Shown here: piece by piece, positions 18,907 to 26,444 of the stretch
Numbering within the stretch: position 1 is the stretch's first letter
Layout: each line of letters opens with the position of its first letter
IMG/VR virus record: IMGVR_UViG_3300032323_002255
Location: 1-33,131 of that record
From: a virus
DNA: 33,131 nt
Direction: 5' to 3' (one strand)
The notes under the pieces: generated by a model
The model's database searches: none
Told to the model about the DNA's origin: nothing
What the model saw: only the letters and a program-made list of their open reading frames with translations
Translations under genes and position numbers: made by a program

Positions 18907-19465
18907 CTTTTTTCTCCGTCTCTGGCTCTAGTTCTATGTAGTCGCGCAACTTGTATTCCCAACGAATCTTAGGGGACAGGCTTTGCTCTTTGTTGCGCTT
19001 TCGCTTTTCGGTATTCCAAGCAAGTCCATTACTCAAACTAGCCTCTACCCAGTTGTCTGCTTTGTAGATAGTTCCTTGGTGAACTTCAGTGTCTTGATAC
19101 GAAACCAGCATAGCGATACTTGGCTTGTTGGCGACTATCCATCGACGCATAAATCTCAGCATATGTGTTGCTGTGTTTCTAGGACACCCATCACTGATAG
19201 CCATTCGTCTCAACTCAAGCATTTGCTTTCCATACTTGAATCGATTCTGAGCAACAGGACTCGACCAAATACCAACAGCAACATAACCTTCACCGTTTGG
19301 TCCTATCTCAGTTCCGCGCGGTTTTGCTCCGAAACAAACATAGGCAGTGTTGCGAACAACATTTGACCAATGGATGTATGGCAATCTACTGTGCCACTTG
19401 TCGTTTAGTTCGCAGGCTAACTTCGCCTTGATAACTTCATACTCAAGTTCTTTAGGGCTATCCAT
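18896..19465 (-). CDS. second Mom-like GNAT protein
   Basis: A 189-aa protein. Its core matches the Mom core: MLELRRMAISDGCPRNTATH (82-101) against LELTRLWIADGTPKNTES, and LVSYQDTEVHQGTIYKADNW (120-139) against VSYAEIDAGHIGIVYQATNW. The N-terminal part differs, and the C-terminus is Lys/Glu-rich. Similar SYQDT-H-GTIY proteins occur in actinophages. Two divergent Mom-like enzymes may act on different sites or in successive steps. Weak RBS (GAGG); the start overlaps the upstream stop. Confidence 0.75.
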   Translation of the reverse strand: MDSPKELEYEVIKAKLACELNDKWHSRLPYIHWSNVVRNTAYVCFGAKPRGTEIGPNGEGYVAVGIWSSPVAQNRFKYGKQMLELRRMAISDGCPRNTATHMLRFMRRWIVANKPSIAMLVSYQDTEVHQGTIYKADNWVEASLSNGLAWNTEKRKRNKEQSLSPKIRWEYKLRDYIELEPETEKKDEQ

Positions 19466-19913
19466 TTGTGCGACAGCCTCGACACAAGAACTTGTCGTAG
19501 CCAGTATGTGCGTTGCTAATGATTCCGTCCACAGTTACAGGAACTGGAACAACGGGACCTTCAGTTCCACACTTGTCGCACTTCATCTCAATCAGCCACT
19601 CAACAGTTGCGCCGATTTCCATAGCACCAGCAATTCCTTGCGTCAGTGCGTGAAGTCCACCTGAACCTTGTGTCTTTCGATTGAAAGTTCTTGCGTTAGA
19701 TGTTTCCAACACTGGTCTAGGGTTTCGACACTTACAAGAGTTCTTCTGAGCATTACAGGTATAGAACCCTCTAGCAGCGATAAACGAGTGGTAGTTGATT
19801 GAGTGTCCGCAAATACAAATGCGTCTGTCTCGACCACCTTGTTTGTTTAGTTCGGACAGAGTTTCTTTGGCTTCGTTCTCGTCAATGTCCAAAAATTCGA
19901 ATGGATTAGTCAT
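19458..19913 (-). CDS. 151-aa double zinc-finger protein
   Basis: MTNPFEFLDIDENEAKETLS, then RICICGHSINYH...CNAQKNSCKCRNP (one Cys/His cluster) and later KCDKCG...LCRGC (a second). Proteins with the ICICGHS..YH start are common and uncharacterised in actinobacteria and their phages. AGGATTTTTCT precedes the ATG. First gene of the modification operon, so it may be a DNA- or partner-binding subunit (inference). Confidence 0.75.
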   Translation of the reverse strand: MTNPFEFLDIDENEAKETLSELNKQGGRDRRICICGHSINYHSFIAARGFYTCNAQKNSCKCRNPRPVLETSNARTFNRKTQGSGGLHALTQGIAGAMEIGATVEWLIEMKCDKCGTEGPVVPVPVTVDGIISNAHTGYDKFLCRGCRTNG

Positions 19914-19983
19914 AGAAAAATCCTACACCTAAAAACAAGCAATCAATACTAATAACAAGCAAAACAAGTAAAAAAGGCTATTT

Positions 19984-20056
19984 AGTAAATCAACCGTGTT
20001 TTACGGAGCATGCACACGCACGCGCATGCGCGTAATGAAAACTCGATTGATTTACT
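19984..20056. repeat. inverted repeat with Z-DNA-like core
   Basis: Ten-base perfect arms, extended imperfectly by AAACAAGTAA/TTACTTGTTT. The core includes GCATGCACACGCACGCGCAT, an alternating purine-pyrimidine run unlike its AT-rich surroundings. Confidence 0.65.
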
Positions 20057-20077
20057 TTATTACTTGTTTTACTTGTA

Positions 20078-20241
20078 GATACTATTTAGAAAAGTGATTT
20101 ATTTTTTACTTTTTCTGCTAGTTAGGGGAAACTACCCCTTTTTCCCTACTATCCAAATTTCTTATTTATTTTTCACTTTTCTCGATAGTATCCTTTTTTG
20201 TCTTCTTTTTAGATTCTTACCGACGTCGAAAGATACTATCC
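20078..20241. repeat. GATASTATC site cluster
   Basis: GATACTATT (20078), CTACTATCC (20146), GATAGTATCC (20184) and GATACTATCC (20232). The last two are near-perfect 4+1+4 palindromes 48 bp apart. Candidate operator or iteron set. Confidence 0.5.
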
Positions 20242-20334
20242 AAAAATAACATTTTAACCCCCCCACCCCCGCCTCCAAATCGTCCCCCCGAAACTAAAAG
20301 TGATACATTAAATCTAACCGTCCGACCAAACGTT

Positions 20335-20340
20335 TATACT
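20335..20340 (+). promoter_or_regulatory. -10 box of a leaderless gene
   Basis: TATACT, six bases before ATG 20347. The -35 position (ATCTAA) is poor. Confidence 0.55.
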
Positions 20341-20346
20341 ATTTTC

Positions 20347-20583
20347 ATGGAGTCCTTTGATGATTACGACCAGCAGGTTCGAGACAACTTGCGTCGCATC
20401 AGACTGTGTTCTCAAGTTGTTGACCAAGTTCATCGAGAACTATTAGACCCATTCCATCCAGAGCGTCGCGCGGACTTGCTACTAGAAGCAGAAGAACTTG
20501 CTAGCGTTTCGTTTGAGTTATTAGCCAATGTTCGCGAGATTGTTTGGCACGAAAACCTAAAGCCAGCGCCAGAAGATAGTTAG
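20347..20583 (+). CDS. 78-aa helical protein, leaderless
   Basis: MESFDDYDQQVRDNLRRIRL..., helical with heptad-like Leu spacing through ELASVSFELLANVREIV. No Shine-Dalgarno; the -10 box TATACT ends six bases before the ATG, so the mRNA is probably leaderless. First gene of the rightward unit. Function unknown. Confidence 0.7.
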   Translation: MESFDDYDQQVRDNLRRIRLCSQVVDQVHRELLDPFHPERRADLLLEAEELASVSFELLANVREIVWHENLKPAPEDS

Positions 20584-20651
20584 CGCCAAAGTAAGGTAAA
20601 ATTATACAGGGAGAGACAGTCCAACCTATCTAAAACTAATAGGATGTCTCG
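20584..20651 (+). promoter_or_regulatory. structured leader before the secreted protein gene
   Basis: TATACAGGGAGAGACAG is followed by CCTAT/ATAGG nested in GAGACA/TGTCTC, just before the TTG start. The -10-like TATACA and the GGGAGAGAC start resemble the minus-strand leader at 16455-16600. Confidence 0.4.
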
Positions 20652-23105
20652 TTGAGTAAGCGCTTCATAAGAAAGACAAAAGCACCGCAGATTTTTACTA
20701 CGGTGCTCTTATTTGCCTGCCCTATTGCTATAGCAGAACAGGCACAGGCTCAGACTTTGAAGCCTACTTCTTTCGGTCTTTTACGACCTTACGACCAGCA
20801 ATCACAACAGCCACTCCAAACAGGAATAGCCAGCCAAAGCCGACTCCCATTAGGAACGAACCCCAGTCAATTTTTAGAACGATTTCCATTTCTTTCTCCT
20901 TTGTCCTCGATAAAGACTCTAACACCTGAAGAATACCAGCAACAGGTCCAAGAAGCAACTGTAGCACTAGATAAGGCTAAAACAGCCCTACAAAGGGCTA
21001 TTTCTACCCAGTCTAGTGCCCAAAAAGCCCTAGAAACCGCCCAAAACGCCCTAGATAGAGCCGAAACAGCCCTAGAACAGGCAAATTCAGCCCAAAGCGA
21101 ACAAGATACCAGTCTTAGCGAGGCAGAAACAGCCAAAAACCTAGCCCAAGACGCCTACGACGAAGCATTAGAAGCCTTCGTCAATGCTGACGACCTTTTG
21201 ACGACTAAGACCAGCGAGACCGCTACCGCCCTAGCCAACCTAACGTCCGCCCAAAACTCCCTAACCAGCCAATCGTCAAATTTGACGACATCAAATACTT
21301 CACTAACATCTGCTCAATCTTCTTTATCGACAGCGCAATCAAATCAACAACAGGCTCAGGCTCTTTACAACTCTGCCGTTACTGCTTACAACCAAGCAAA
21401 GGCTTTAGCCAACCAACCAGCGCCTAATTATAGAACAGATGTAATTCCTAACTTGCTTTTCAACTCAGACTTCTCGCGGGGTAATGAAGGTTGGAGTGGT
21501 GTCTCGATAGGCTGGCAAAACTCACAGCCGGGATACTTCAATGGGAACATTGCCTTCTCATATATGAACCAAACTGTCACCCAAGGTCTTTACTCGGGTC
21601 CATTCAACAACTCAACCCTCACTCTTTCTGCCGAGTGGTTCAACGATGACTCCAACAGGAACATCACCGACTCTTACAGCATGACTGTTTCCGCCAGAGA
21701 CATCAACCAGAACCCAGTCGGTTCGGCTACGTTCACATCCGACAACACCAGACACGACTGGGAAACTAAGTCAGTCACCCTAGTTGCTACAGGTCCAGTC
21801 TCATACATCACGGTTTCATTCTCTGGAATCGACAACGGATATTGGCTTGGCAACTATGGACCCCGACTAAGAAACCCACAACTACAGGTAAGTTCCCAAA
21901 CTCCAATACAAGCACCACCATCAGTAAACCAAACAGCCACAATGAGCGTAGACATAACTGAAGGCGGAGAGTCTACATACACTGCCCCTGACGGTGGCAT
22001 CTTTATCTCAAGCAACCTACGCTACGAGGCTATTGACGACCCAACTTGCGGAGCAGATGTTACCCCTTCTAATCTAGGCTCTAACACCATCACCCTTGCT
22101 GCCGACAACGGCGTTTGGGGCGACCCTTGCGGTGGTTCGTATAAGCGTCTAGTTGGAACACTGACTTACACAGCCCAAGTAGAACCAAACGCTTCTTATG
22201 CTTTAGCAGTATCTCAGGCTCTTACAGCACTGAACAGCGCAAACACTGCCGTCACCACCGCCCAGCAAAATATAATAAATCTACAATCACAGATAACAAC
22301 TATCACTACTGACGTTTCTGAAGCCCAAGCAGAGTTAGTTATCGCGCAGAACGCTTATGCTACAGCGCAACAAGAAGAAGCGTCAGCACTCGCAGAAAAA
22401 GAAACCGCGAGCGCGAATAAAGACTCAGCCAGTGCTTCACTAAGTTCCGCAACATCAGCATACGAAGCAGAGTTGGCGAAGCAGTCAACAATAACTGACG
22501 AGCAGTCCGACGCGGAGAGTGCTAAATCTATAGCAGAAGACGCTTATGCTACAGCGCAGTCATCTCTCGACGAAGCAAACGAATCTGTCGAAACAGCAGA
22601 GCAAGAAGTCGAATCTGCCCAAGAAGATTTGGACTCAATCCCTGAGCCAGAGCCAGAAGAGCCAGAAGCGCCAGAGATTCCTGAAGGCGACCCTAGAGAA
22701 CTAAGCGAAGAACAAGTCGAAGAACTTGTTGCCGAAGCAGAGGCAGTCCTTGAGTCAGCGGAGCAAGGCTCACCAGCATACGAGCAAGCACTAGAAGCAC
22801 TAGCAGTTGCTGCTCAGGCAGACGACCCTCAGGTTCCAACAGAGTTGCTAGCAATACCACTCTTGGGTGAGACAGCAGCAGCAGTTCTAGAAGCATTCAA
22901 CGACTTAGGAAACGTTGGTGCTGACATGGCACCAGCAGTTCGTGAAGAAGCAGAAAAGACAATCATTGCTTCTGTTATCGCAACTGGAGCAGCCGTCCAA
23001 GCAGTACAAGCATCAGTAGCATCAGCAGCCAGCGCAGCCGCAGCAAGTGCTGTAAGTTCTGGTGGCGCAACTGGAGCATCAGGCTCGCCAAGAAAAATCA
23101 AATAA
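20652..23105 (+). CDS. large secreted coiled-coil / beta-domain protein
   Basis: An 817-aa protein. Residues 1-34 look like a signal peptide (RKTKAP, hydrophobic TTVLLFACPIAIA, AQAQ). About 95-250 is an Ala/Gln/Thr-rich coiled coil (ALDKAKTALQRAISTQSSAQ). About 265-415 is a beta-sandwich-like segment (LLFNSDFSRGNEGWSGVSIG), as in carbohydrate-binding modules. About 425-515 is a second beta domain. A second coiled coil (about 520-650), an acidic Glu/Pro stretch and an Ala-rich C-terminus ending SGSPRKIK follow. TTG 20652 is the only start that includes the signal peptide; AGGA precedes it. A signal peptide on a phage gene of this size suggests a protein made to be exported by the infected cell. 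A tail-fibre role is the alternative. Confidence 0.75.
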   Translation: MSKRFIRKTKAPQIFTTVLLFACPIAIAEQAQAQTLKPTSFGLLRPYDQQSQQPLQTGIASQSRLPLGTNPSQFLERFPFLSPLSSIKTLTPEEYQQQVQEATVALDKAKTALQRAISTQSSAQKALETAQNALDRAETALEQANSAQSEQDTSLSEAETAKNLAQDAYDEALEAFVNADDLLTTKTSETATALANLTSAQNSLTSQSSNLTTSNTSLTSAQSSLSTAQSNQQQAQALYNSAVTAYNQAKALANQPAPNYRTDVIPNLLFNSDFSRGNEGWSGVSIGWQNSQPGYFNGNIAFSYMNQTVTQGLYSGPFNNSTLTLSAEWFNDDSNRNITDSYSMTVSARDINQNPVGSATFTSDNTRHDWETKSVTLVATGPVSYITVSFSGIDNGYWLGNYGPRLRNPQLQVSSQTPIQAPPSVNQTATMSVDITEGGESTYTAPDGGIFISSNLRYEAIDDPTCGADVTPSNLGSNTITLAADNGVWGDPCGGSYKRLVGTLTYTAQVEPNASYALAVSQALTALNSANTAVTTAQQNIINLQSQITTITTDVSEAQAELVIAQNAYATAQQEEASALAEKETASANKDSASASLSSATSAYEAELAKQSTITDEQSDAESAKSIAEDAYATAQSSLDEANESVETAEQEVESAQEDLDSIPEPEPEEPEAPEIPEGDPRELSEEQVEELVAEAEAVLESAEQGSPAYEQALEALAVAAQADDPQVPTELLAIPLLGETAAAVLEAFNDLGNVGADMAPAVREEAEKTIIASVIATGAAVQAVQASVASAASAAAASAVSSGGATGASGSPRKIK
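20764..20889 (-). CDS. candidate antisense small membrane protein
   Basis: Inside the large plus-strand gene, the minus strand encodes MEIVLKIDWGSFLMGVGFGW plus LFLFGVAVVIAGRKVVKDRKK (41 aa): one hydrophobic helix and a Lys/Arg tail. CAAAGGAGAAAGAA before its ATG is a better RBS than that of the gene it overlaps. The opposite strand here encodes low-complexity sequence. It may be a real antisense gene or chance; no promoter was identified. Confidence 0.35.
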   Translation of the reverse strand: MEIVLKIDWGSFLMGVGFGWLFLFGVAVVIAGRKVVKDRKK

Positions 23106-23123
23106 GAAAAGGAATAAAAACTA

Positions 23124-23366
23124 ATGAAGAAAATCCTTAGCGACCTAATCGGTCAAGTATGGACTTTGCTAGGTATGTTCGTGGCGTGGGTAGTTCTCGA
23201 GGGGTCTGCAAAGACCATCGTGGGTTACTGCATCATCGGAACCCTAGCAGTGTGGGTGGCGACCTATCCGCTAAGAAATCCAGCCGAACCAAAAGACGGC
23301 GACGGAGACGGCTACGTTTTCGACGGAACACCTAAACAACGTAAGGCCAACAAAAAGGAAAAGTAA
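23124..23366 (+). CDS. holin-like two-helix membrane protein
   Basis: 80 aa with two predicted membrane helices (about 8-28, VWTLLGMFVAWVVL, and about 30-50, IVGYCIIGTLAVWVA) and a hydrophilic tail with DGDGDGYVFDG (Ca-binding-like) and Lys-rich end. Small size, two helices and position ahead of an M23 endolysin suggest a holin. AAAAGGAATAAAAACTA precedes the ATG. Confidence 0.65.
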   Translation: MKKILSDLIGQVWTLLGMFVAWVVLEGSAKTIVGYCIIGTLAVWVATYPLRNPAEPKDGDGDGYVFDGTPKQRKANKKEK

Positions 23367-23371
23367 CCTGA

Positions 23372-23512
23372 ATGCCAAAGACCACCGAACAACTATGGGT
23401 AGAAGCACATTACGAGTTAGGAAAGTTGGAGGCTTTACAGGGGAGAAAACTTTGTTGGTATAGAAAAATAAAATTCGTTATGAACTATATCGAGGAGAGA
23501 GAAACAAAATGA
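23372..23512 (+). CDS. 46-aa protein in the lysis operon
   Basis: MPKTTEQLWVEAHYELGKLE then ALQGRKLCWYRKIKF: basic, helical. Stop and the next start overlap (ATGA). RBS distant (AAGGAAAA 13 bp up). Function unknown. Confidence 0.6.
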   Translation: MPKTTEQLWVEAHYELGKLEALQGRKLCWYRKIKFVMNYIEERETK

Positions 23513-23721
23513 AGACAGTAAAGCAGATAATTAGATACTTCAGACTTATGAATGAGCCTGATAAGAAAGAACTAGCGGAGATGGCGTATAACTCTGCCAA
23601 AGAGTATTATAGAACCCGACCACATACTCGCTTAGAGTTTCAGACTTATCAGCGTTCTTATATGGGCGCTTATCGCAGACAGCACGCTAAGAAGCAAATA
23701 GCCAGTCTAGAAAAAGCATAA
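23509..23721 (+). CDS. 70-aa basic helical protein
   Basis: MKTVKQIIRYFRLMNEPDKK..., rich in Tyr, Arg and Lys (YYRTRPHTRLEFQTYQRSYM). GAGGAGAGAGAAACAAA precedes the ATG. Coupled to the preceding gene. Function unknown. Confidence 0.7.
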   Translation: MKTVKQIIRYFRLMNEPDKKELAEMAYNSAKEYYRTRPHTRLEFQTYQRSYMGAYRRQHAKKQIASLEKA

Positions 23722-23751
23722 ACTTAAATAACCCAATATATAAGGATTACT

Positions 23752-24624
23752 ATGTCAAAGGCACAATACCCTATCGACGGGAAACTAGGCAAAGACTTCA
23801 AGGTCACCAGCCTAATGGGTATGCGTATCCACCCTGTCCAAAAGACCAAGAAGCATCACAACGGAACCGACATCTGGTCGAAGCACGAACCTTGCTGGAT
23901 TGAAGCGCCATACGATGGCACCGTTCTAGACGCTAAGAAGTCAACCGCGCCAGGTGGCGGATTTGGAAACTTTGTTATCTTGCTACACAAGATTGACGGA
24001 AAGTTTTACACCACCCTTTACGCTCACTTACAAGACGGAACTCTAAAGGTCAAAAAGGGTCAGAAAGTAACAGCAGGTTCGCCACTCGGCAAGATGGGCA
24101 CAACTGGTATGTCAACTGGCAAGCACCTACATTGGGAACTACGTCTAGGTAAGTCTCACGTTTGGGACGCGATGGGCAAGAACTACATTGAGCCAATCGC
24201 ATTCTTCAAGGCTTTGATTGCTAAGGAAGCAGCCATCGCGACCGCAGGCGTTGTCGCAACTGATGACGACCCAGTAGCAGAAGCACCAGAGCACAACGAA
24301 GACCAAGCAGCAAAGGTCGAGGCAGCACGTGTCGCAGCAAAGGTTGCACCAGCAGTTGCTAAGCCAGTCGTTGAAGCCACCCCAATCAAAGCAACAGTGC
24401 CACCAGTTGTAGTCCCTACAACCAAGCCAGCACTAAAGGGTGAACTCAAGAAGGGCTCTAAAGGTCCAACTGTTTCTTACTTACAAAAGGCTTTAGGTCT
24501 AACCCCCACCGGAGTATTCGACCAAGCACTTCACGTCGCCGTTATCGGTCTACAGAAGAAGCACGCTGACATTACATTGGACGACGGAATTGTTGGTCCA
24601 CTCACTTGGAGCAAAGTAAAATAA
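23752..24624 (+). CDS. M23 endopeptidase endolysin with peptidoglycan-binding domain
   Basis: A 290-aa protein. Peptidase M23 (LytM) core at 1-145: zinc ligands H36 and D40 in HHNGTD, and H125-L-H127 in GKHLHWEL; GGFGNFVILLHK and LYAHLQ are family motifs. An Ala/Pro/Val-rich linker (about 165-225) is followed by a PG_binding_1 domain (about 232-290, KGPTVSYLQKALGLTPTGVF ... GIVGPLTWSKV). There is no signal peptide, so it would reach the wall through the holin. Cleaves peptide cross-bridges of peptidoglycan. AAGGATTACT precedes the ATG. Confidence 0.9.
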   Translation: MSKAQYPIDGKLGKDFKVTSLMGMRIHPVQKTKKHHNGTDIWSKHEPCWIEAPYDGTVLDAKKSTAPGGGFGNFVILLHKIDGKFYTTLYAHLQDGTLKVKKGQKVTAGSPLGKMGTTGMSTGKHLHWELRLGKSHVWDAMGKNYIEPIAFFKALIAKEAAIATAGVVATDDDPVAEAPEHNEDQAAKVEAARVAAKVAPAVAKPVVEATPIKATVPPVVVPTTKPALKGELKKGSKGPTVSYLQKALGLTPTGVFDQALHVAVIGLQKKHADITLDDGIVGPLTWSKVK

Positions 24625-25922
24625 TGGGCGAGAATCTGGTTCCTGAAGAAAAAGAATTAGCCGAAGCGCTAATTACTATTGCCGACAAGTACGGCAAGTT
24701 TAACGAAGACCAGACAGGCATCTGGGCTGACTATCACGAACCAGAAGACAACCCCTACGCCGAGATGGGCGTCAAGTGTGGCAACTGCGTTCTATATCGT
24801 GGAGGTCAAGAGTGCGCGATTATTGCGTATGCTGTCCACCCAGAAGGCTATTGCCGTTTTGCAGTTCTACCAGAAGGGGCTGTTGACCCAAGCAAGTCGC
24901 CAGAAGGAAAAAGCGCTGGAGAGCACAAAGTTCTAGTAACCGTTGGCTCAAAGCCAGAATCCAATCAAGACCCACTTATGCCTAAGCCAATAGCAATCAG
25001 TCCAGAAGACATGGAGTTCTCTAACAAGAGCCCCTGCTGGGACGGCTACAAGCAAGTTGGTATGAAGAAGAAAGATGGAAAGATGGTTCCCAACTGCGTA
25101 CCAGACAATGAAGCGTCTGTAACTGCTACTGCTGGCTCTAAACCAGCACCTAAGAAAGACCAAATAAAGGGCTCAGACAGGAACAAAAAAGGCTCTGCTT
25201 CAGACGGTAAAGGCGTAACTTTCACAGCAGCCATCACTAAGGCTTTAGAAAAGAAAGTCACTGACCACAACGCTAAAGCAAAGAATGGTCGCAAGGTCAC
25301 TCTTGCTAAGTTGAAGGCTGTCTATCGTCGTGGCGCAGGTGCTTTCTCTACCAGTCACCGCGCAGACCAGAACCGCAACTCTTGGGCAATGGCTCGCGTA
25401 AATGCTTTCCTAAAGTTGGTGCGCTCAGGTAAACCTAACAACCCTAAGTATGTCCAAGACAACGACCTTCTACCTAAACTTCACCCTAGGCACTCAGAAG
25501 CATCTAATATTTCTCCCTTACTGGCGTCGATGGTTTTCGCTCTAGACGACAACGAATGTCCACCTGCTACTCAGGATATTGTTCTCAACATCGAGAACAG
25601 ACAAAACGCTATCGACAACGTTGGATACGGTCCACTAAATCCTGACGAACCAAACACCGAGTTCTGGCAGGAAAAGGCTGACCGTTGGGACACTACCCCA
25701 GTCGAGGCAAGCAAGAGCATCTGCGGAAACTGCGTGTTCTTTGTTCGCACTCCAGAAATGCTCGACTGCATCTCTAAGGGAATCGAGCAGGGCGAATCAG
25801 GCGAGAAGAACGCTTGGGATGCTATCGACCAAGCAGAGTTGGGTTTCTGCGAAGCGTTGGACTTCAAGTGCGCCGCGTCAAGAACTTGTAATGCTTGGGC
25901 TGCTGGCGGACCAATCGTCTAA
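24624..25922 (+). CDS. 432-aa protein with two Cys clusters, probably structural or head-associated
   Basis: The N-terminal VKCGNCVLYRGGQECAI...GYCRFA and the C-terminal CGNCVFFVRTPEMLDCI...GFCEALD are two copies of one CxxC-type (HiPIP-like) motif. Between them, GRKVTLAKLKAVYRRGAGAF then STSHRADQNRNSWAMARVNA is a basic motif known from uncharacterised phage proteins near the head genes. The start is ATG 24624 because TAATG couples it to the endolysin stop; the longer frame has no RBS. Role unknown; metal or Fe-S binding is possible. Confidence 0.7.
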   Translation: MGENLVPEEKELAEALITIADKYGKFNEDQTGIWADYHEPEDNPYAEMGVKCGNCVLYRGGQECAIIAYAVHPEGYCRFAVLPEGAVDPSKSPEGKSAGEHKVLVTVGSKPESNQDPLMPKPIAISPEDMEFSNKSPCWDGYKQVGMKKKDGKMVPNCVPDNEASVTATAGSKPAPKKDQIKGSDRNKKGSASDGKGVTFTAAITKALEKKVTDHNAKAKNGRKVTLAKLKAVYRRGAGAFSTSHRADQNRNSWAMARVNAFLKLVRSGKPNNPKYVQDNDLLPKLHPRHSEASNISPLLASMVFALDDNECPPATQDIVLNIENRQNAIDNVGYGPLNPDEPNTEFWQEKADRWDTTPVEASKSICGNCVFFVRTPEMLDCISKGIEQGESGEKNAWDAIDQAELGFCEALDFKCAASRTCNAWAAGGPIV

Positions 25923-25949
25923 TCAACGTCTCCAATAATTAAATAGAAA

Positions 25950-25989
25950 AACCCCCCGCACCAGAAAGGACTTAAGAATGCGGGGGGTT
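25950..25989 (+). terminator. terminator of the rightward operon
   Basis: AACCCCCCGCA/TGCGGGGGGTT with an 18-nt loop; the poly-T tail is poor (CCTCATTG), so read-through is possible. Confidence 0.75.
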
Positions 25990-26011
25990 CCTCATTGAAA
26001 GGAGATGAAAC

Positions 26012-26065
26012 ATGAAACAAAACAACGGTAGCAAATTCAATCAAAAAATGCCGTTGCCTAGATAG
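26012..26065 (+). CDS. possible 17-aa peptide
   Basis: MKQNNGSKFNQKMPLPR-stop. GAAAGGAGATGAAAC is a perfect RBS just past the terminator hairpin. Too short to judge by content; included because of the RBS. Confidence 0.3.
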   Translation: MKQNNGSKFNQKMPLPR

Positions 26066-26093
26066 ATTAGCACCGACCAGCGCATTACGCAAA

Positions 26094-26444
26094 CTATTTT
26101 GGAGATTTTCCTAAAAGAAATTCGACCAATTTTGGATTGTCTTGCATAATCATTAGCAGGGGTTCTTCCCAAATGCCAATGAAATAATGTTCCCAAGTAT
26201 CGAACTCGTCTGTTTTCTTGGGCTTGACGCTGGTATCAAATACATAAACGCAAGCGTGCATAATTTCGTGTAGAAGCGTTTGACGCTTCTTACTTTCTGA
26301 TAAACCTTTGTCGATTACTATAAGAGTTTTTGCTTCTAAGGTGTAGCCCAAGGTGGAGTCATTTAGCATCCCATCTTCTTCTTTTAGTCTTTCAACTACG
26401 TCGAATAGATGAGTGCCAATTTTCACACTTTTAGGGCAGTTCAC
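26094..26444 (-). CDS. putative zinc metallopeptidase (IrrE/SprT-like)
   Basis: A 116-aa protein with LLHEIMHAC (HExxH) and, further on, EHYFIGIWEEPLLMIMQDNP, where a Glu could be the third ligand; DNPKLVEFLL at the end is usual in this phage family. I start at GTG 26444 because TTGGAG lies nine bases before it; TTG 26459 and GTG 26426 are alternatives. It overlaps the end of the kinase gene. Substrate unknown. Confidence 0.7.
   Translation of the reverse strand: MNCPKSVKIGTHLFDVVERLKEEDGMLNDSTLGYTLEAKTLIVIDKGLSESKKRQTLLHEIMHACVYVFDTSVKPKKTDEFDTWEHYFIGIWEEPLLMIMQDNPKLVEFLLGKSPK

Larger units (their letters stand above)
19914..20346. other. strand-switch intergenic region with origin-like structure
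   Basis: Divergent transcription starts on both sides. It holds an imperfect inverted repeat whose inner arms are AGTAAATCAA (19984-19993) and TTGATTTACT (20047-20056), with CAAGTAA words continuing outward; between them lies an alternating purine-pyrimidine tract (20008-20032). To the right are four GATASTATC-type sites (20078, 20146, 20184, 20232) and a C-rich run (about 20254-20275). AT-richness, inverted repeat and iterons resemble an origin or a control region. No gene found. Confidence 0.55.

Noticed and set aside
20867-21136. 89-aa minus ORF inside the secreted-protein gene
   Set aside because: Shadow of the Ala-rich coiled coil (alanine codons read backwards); no RBS, unlike the 20764-20889 ORF.
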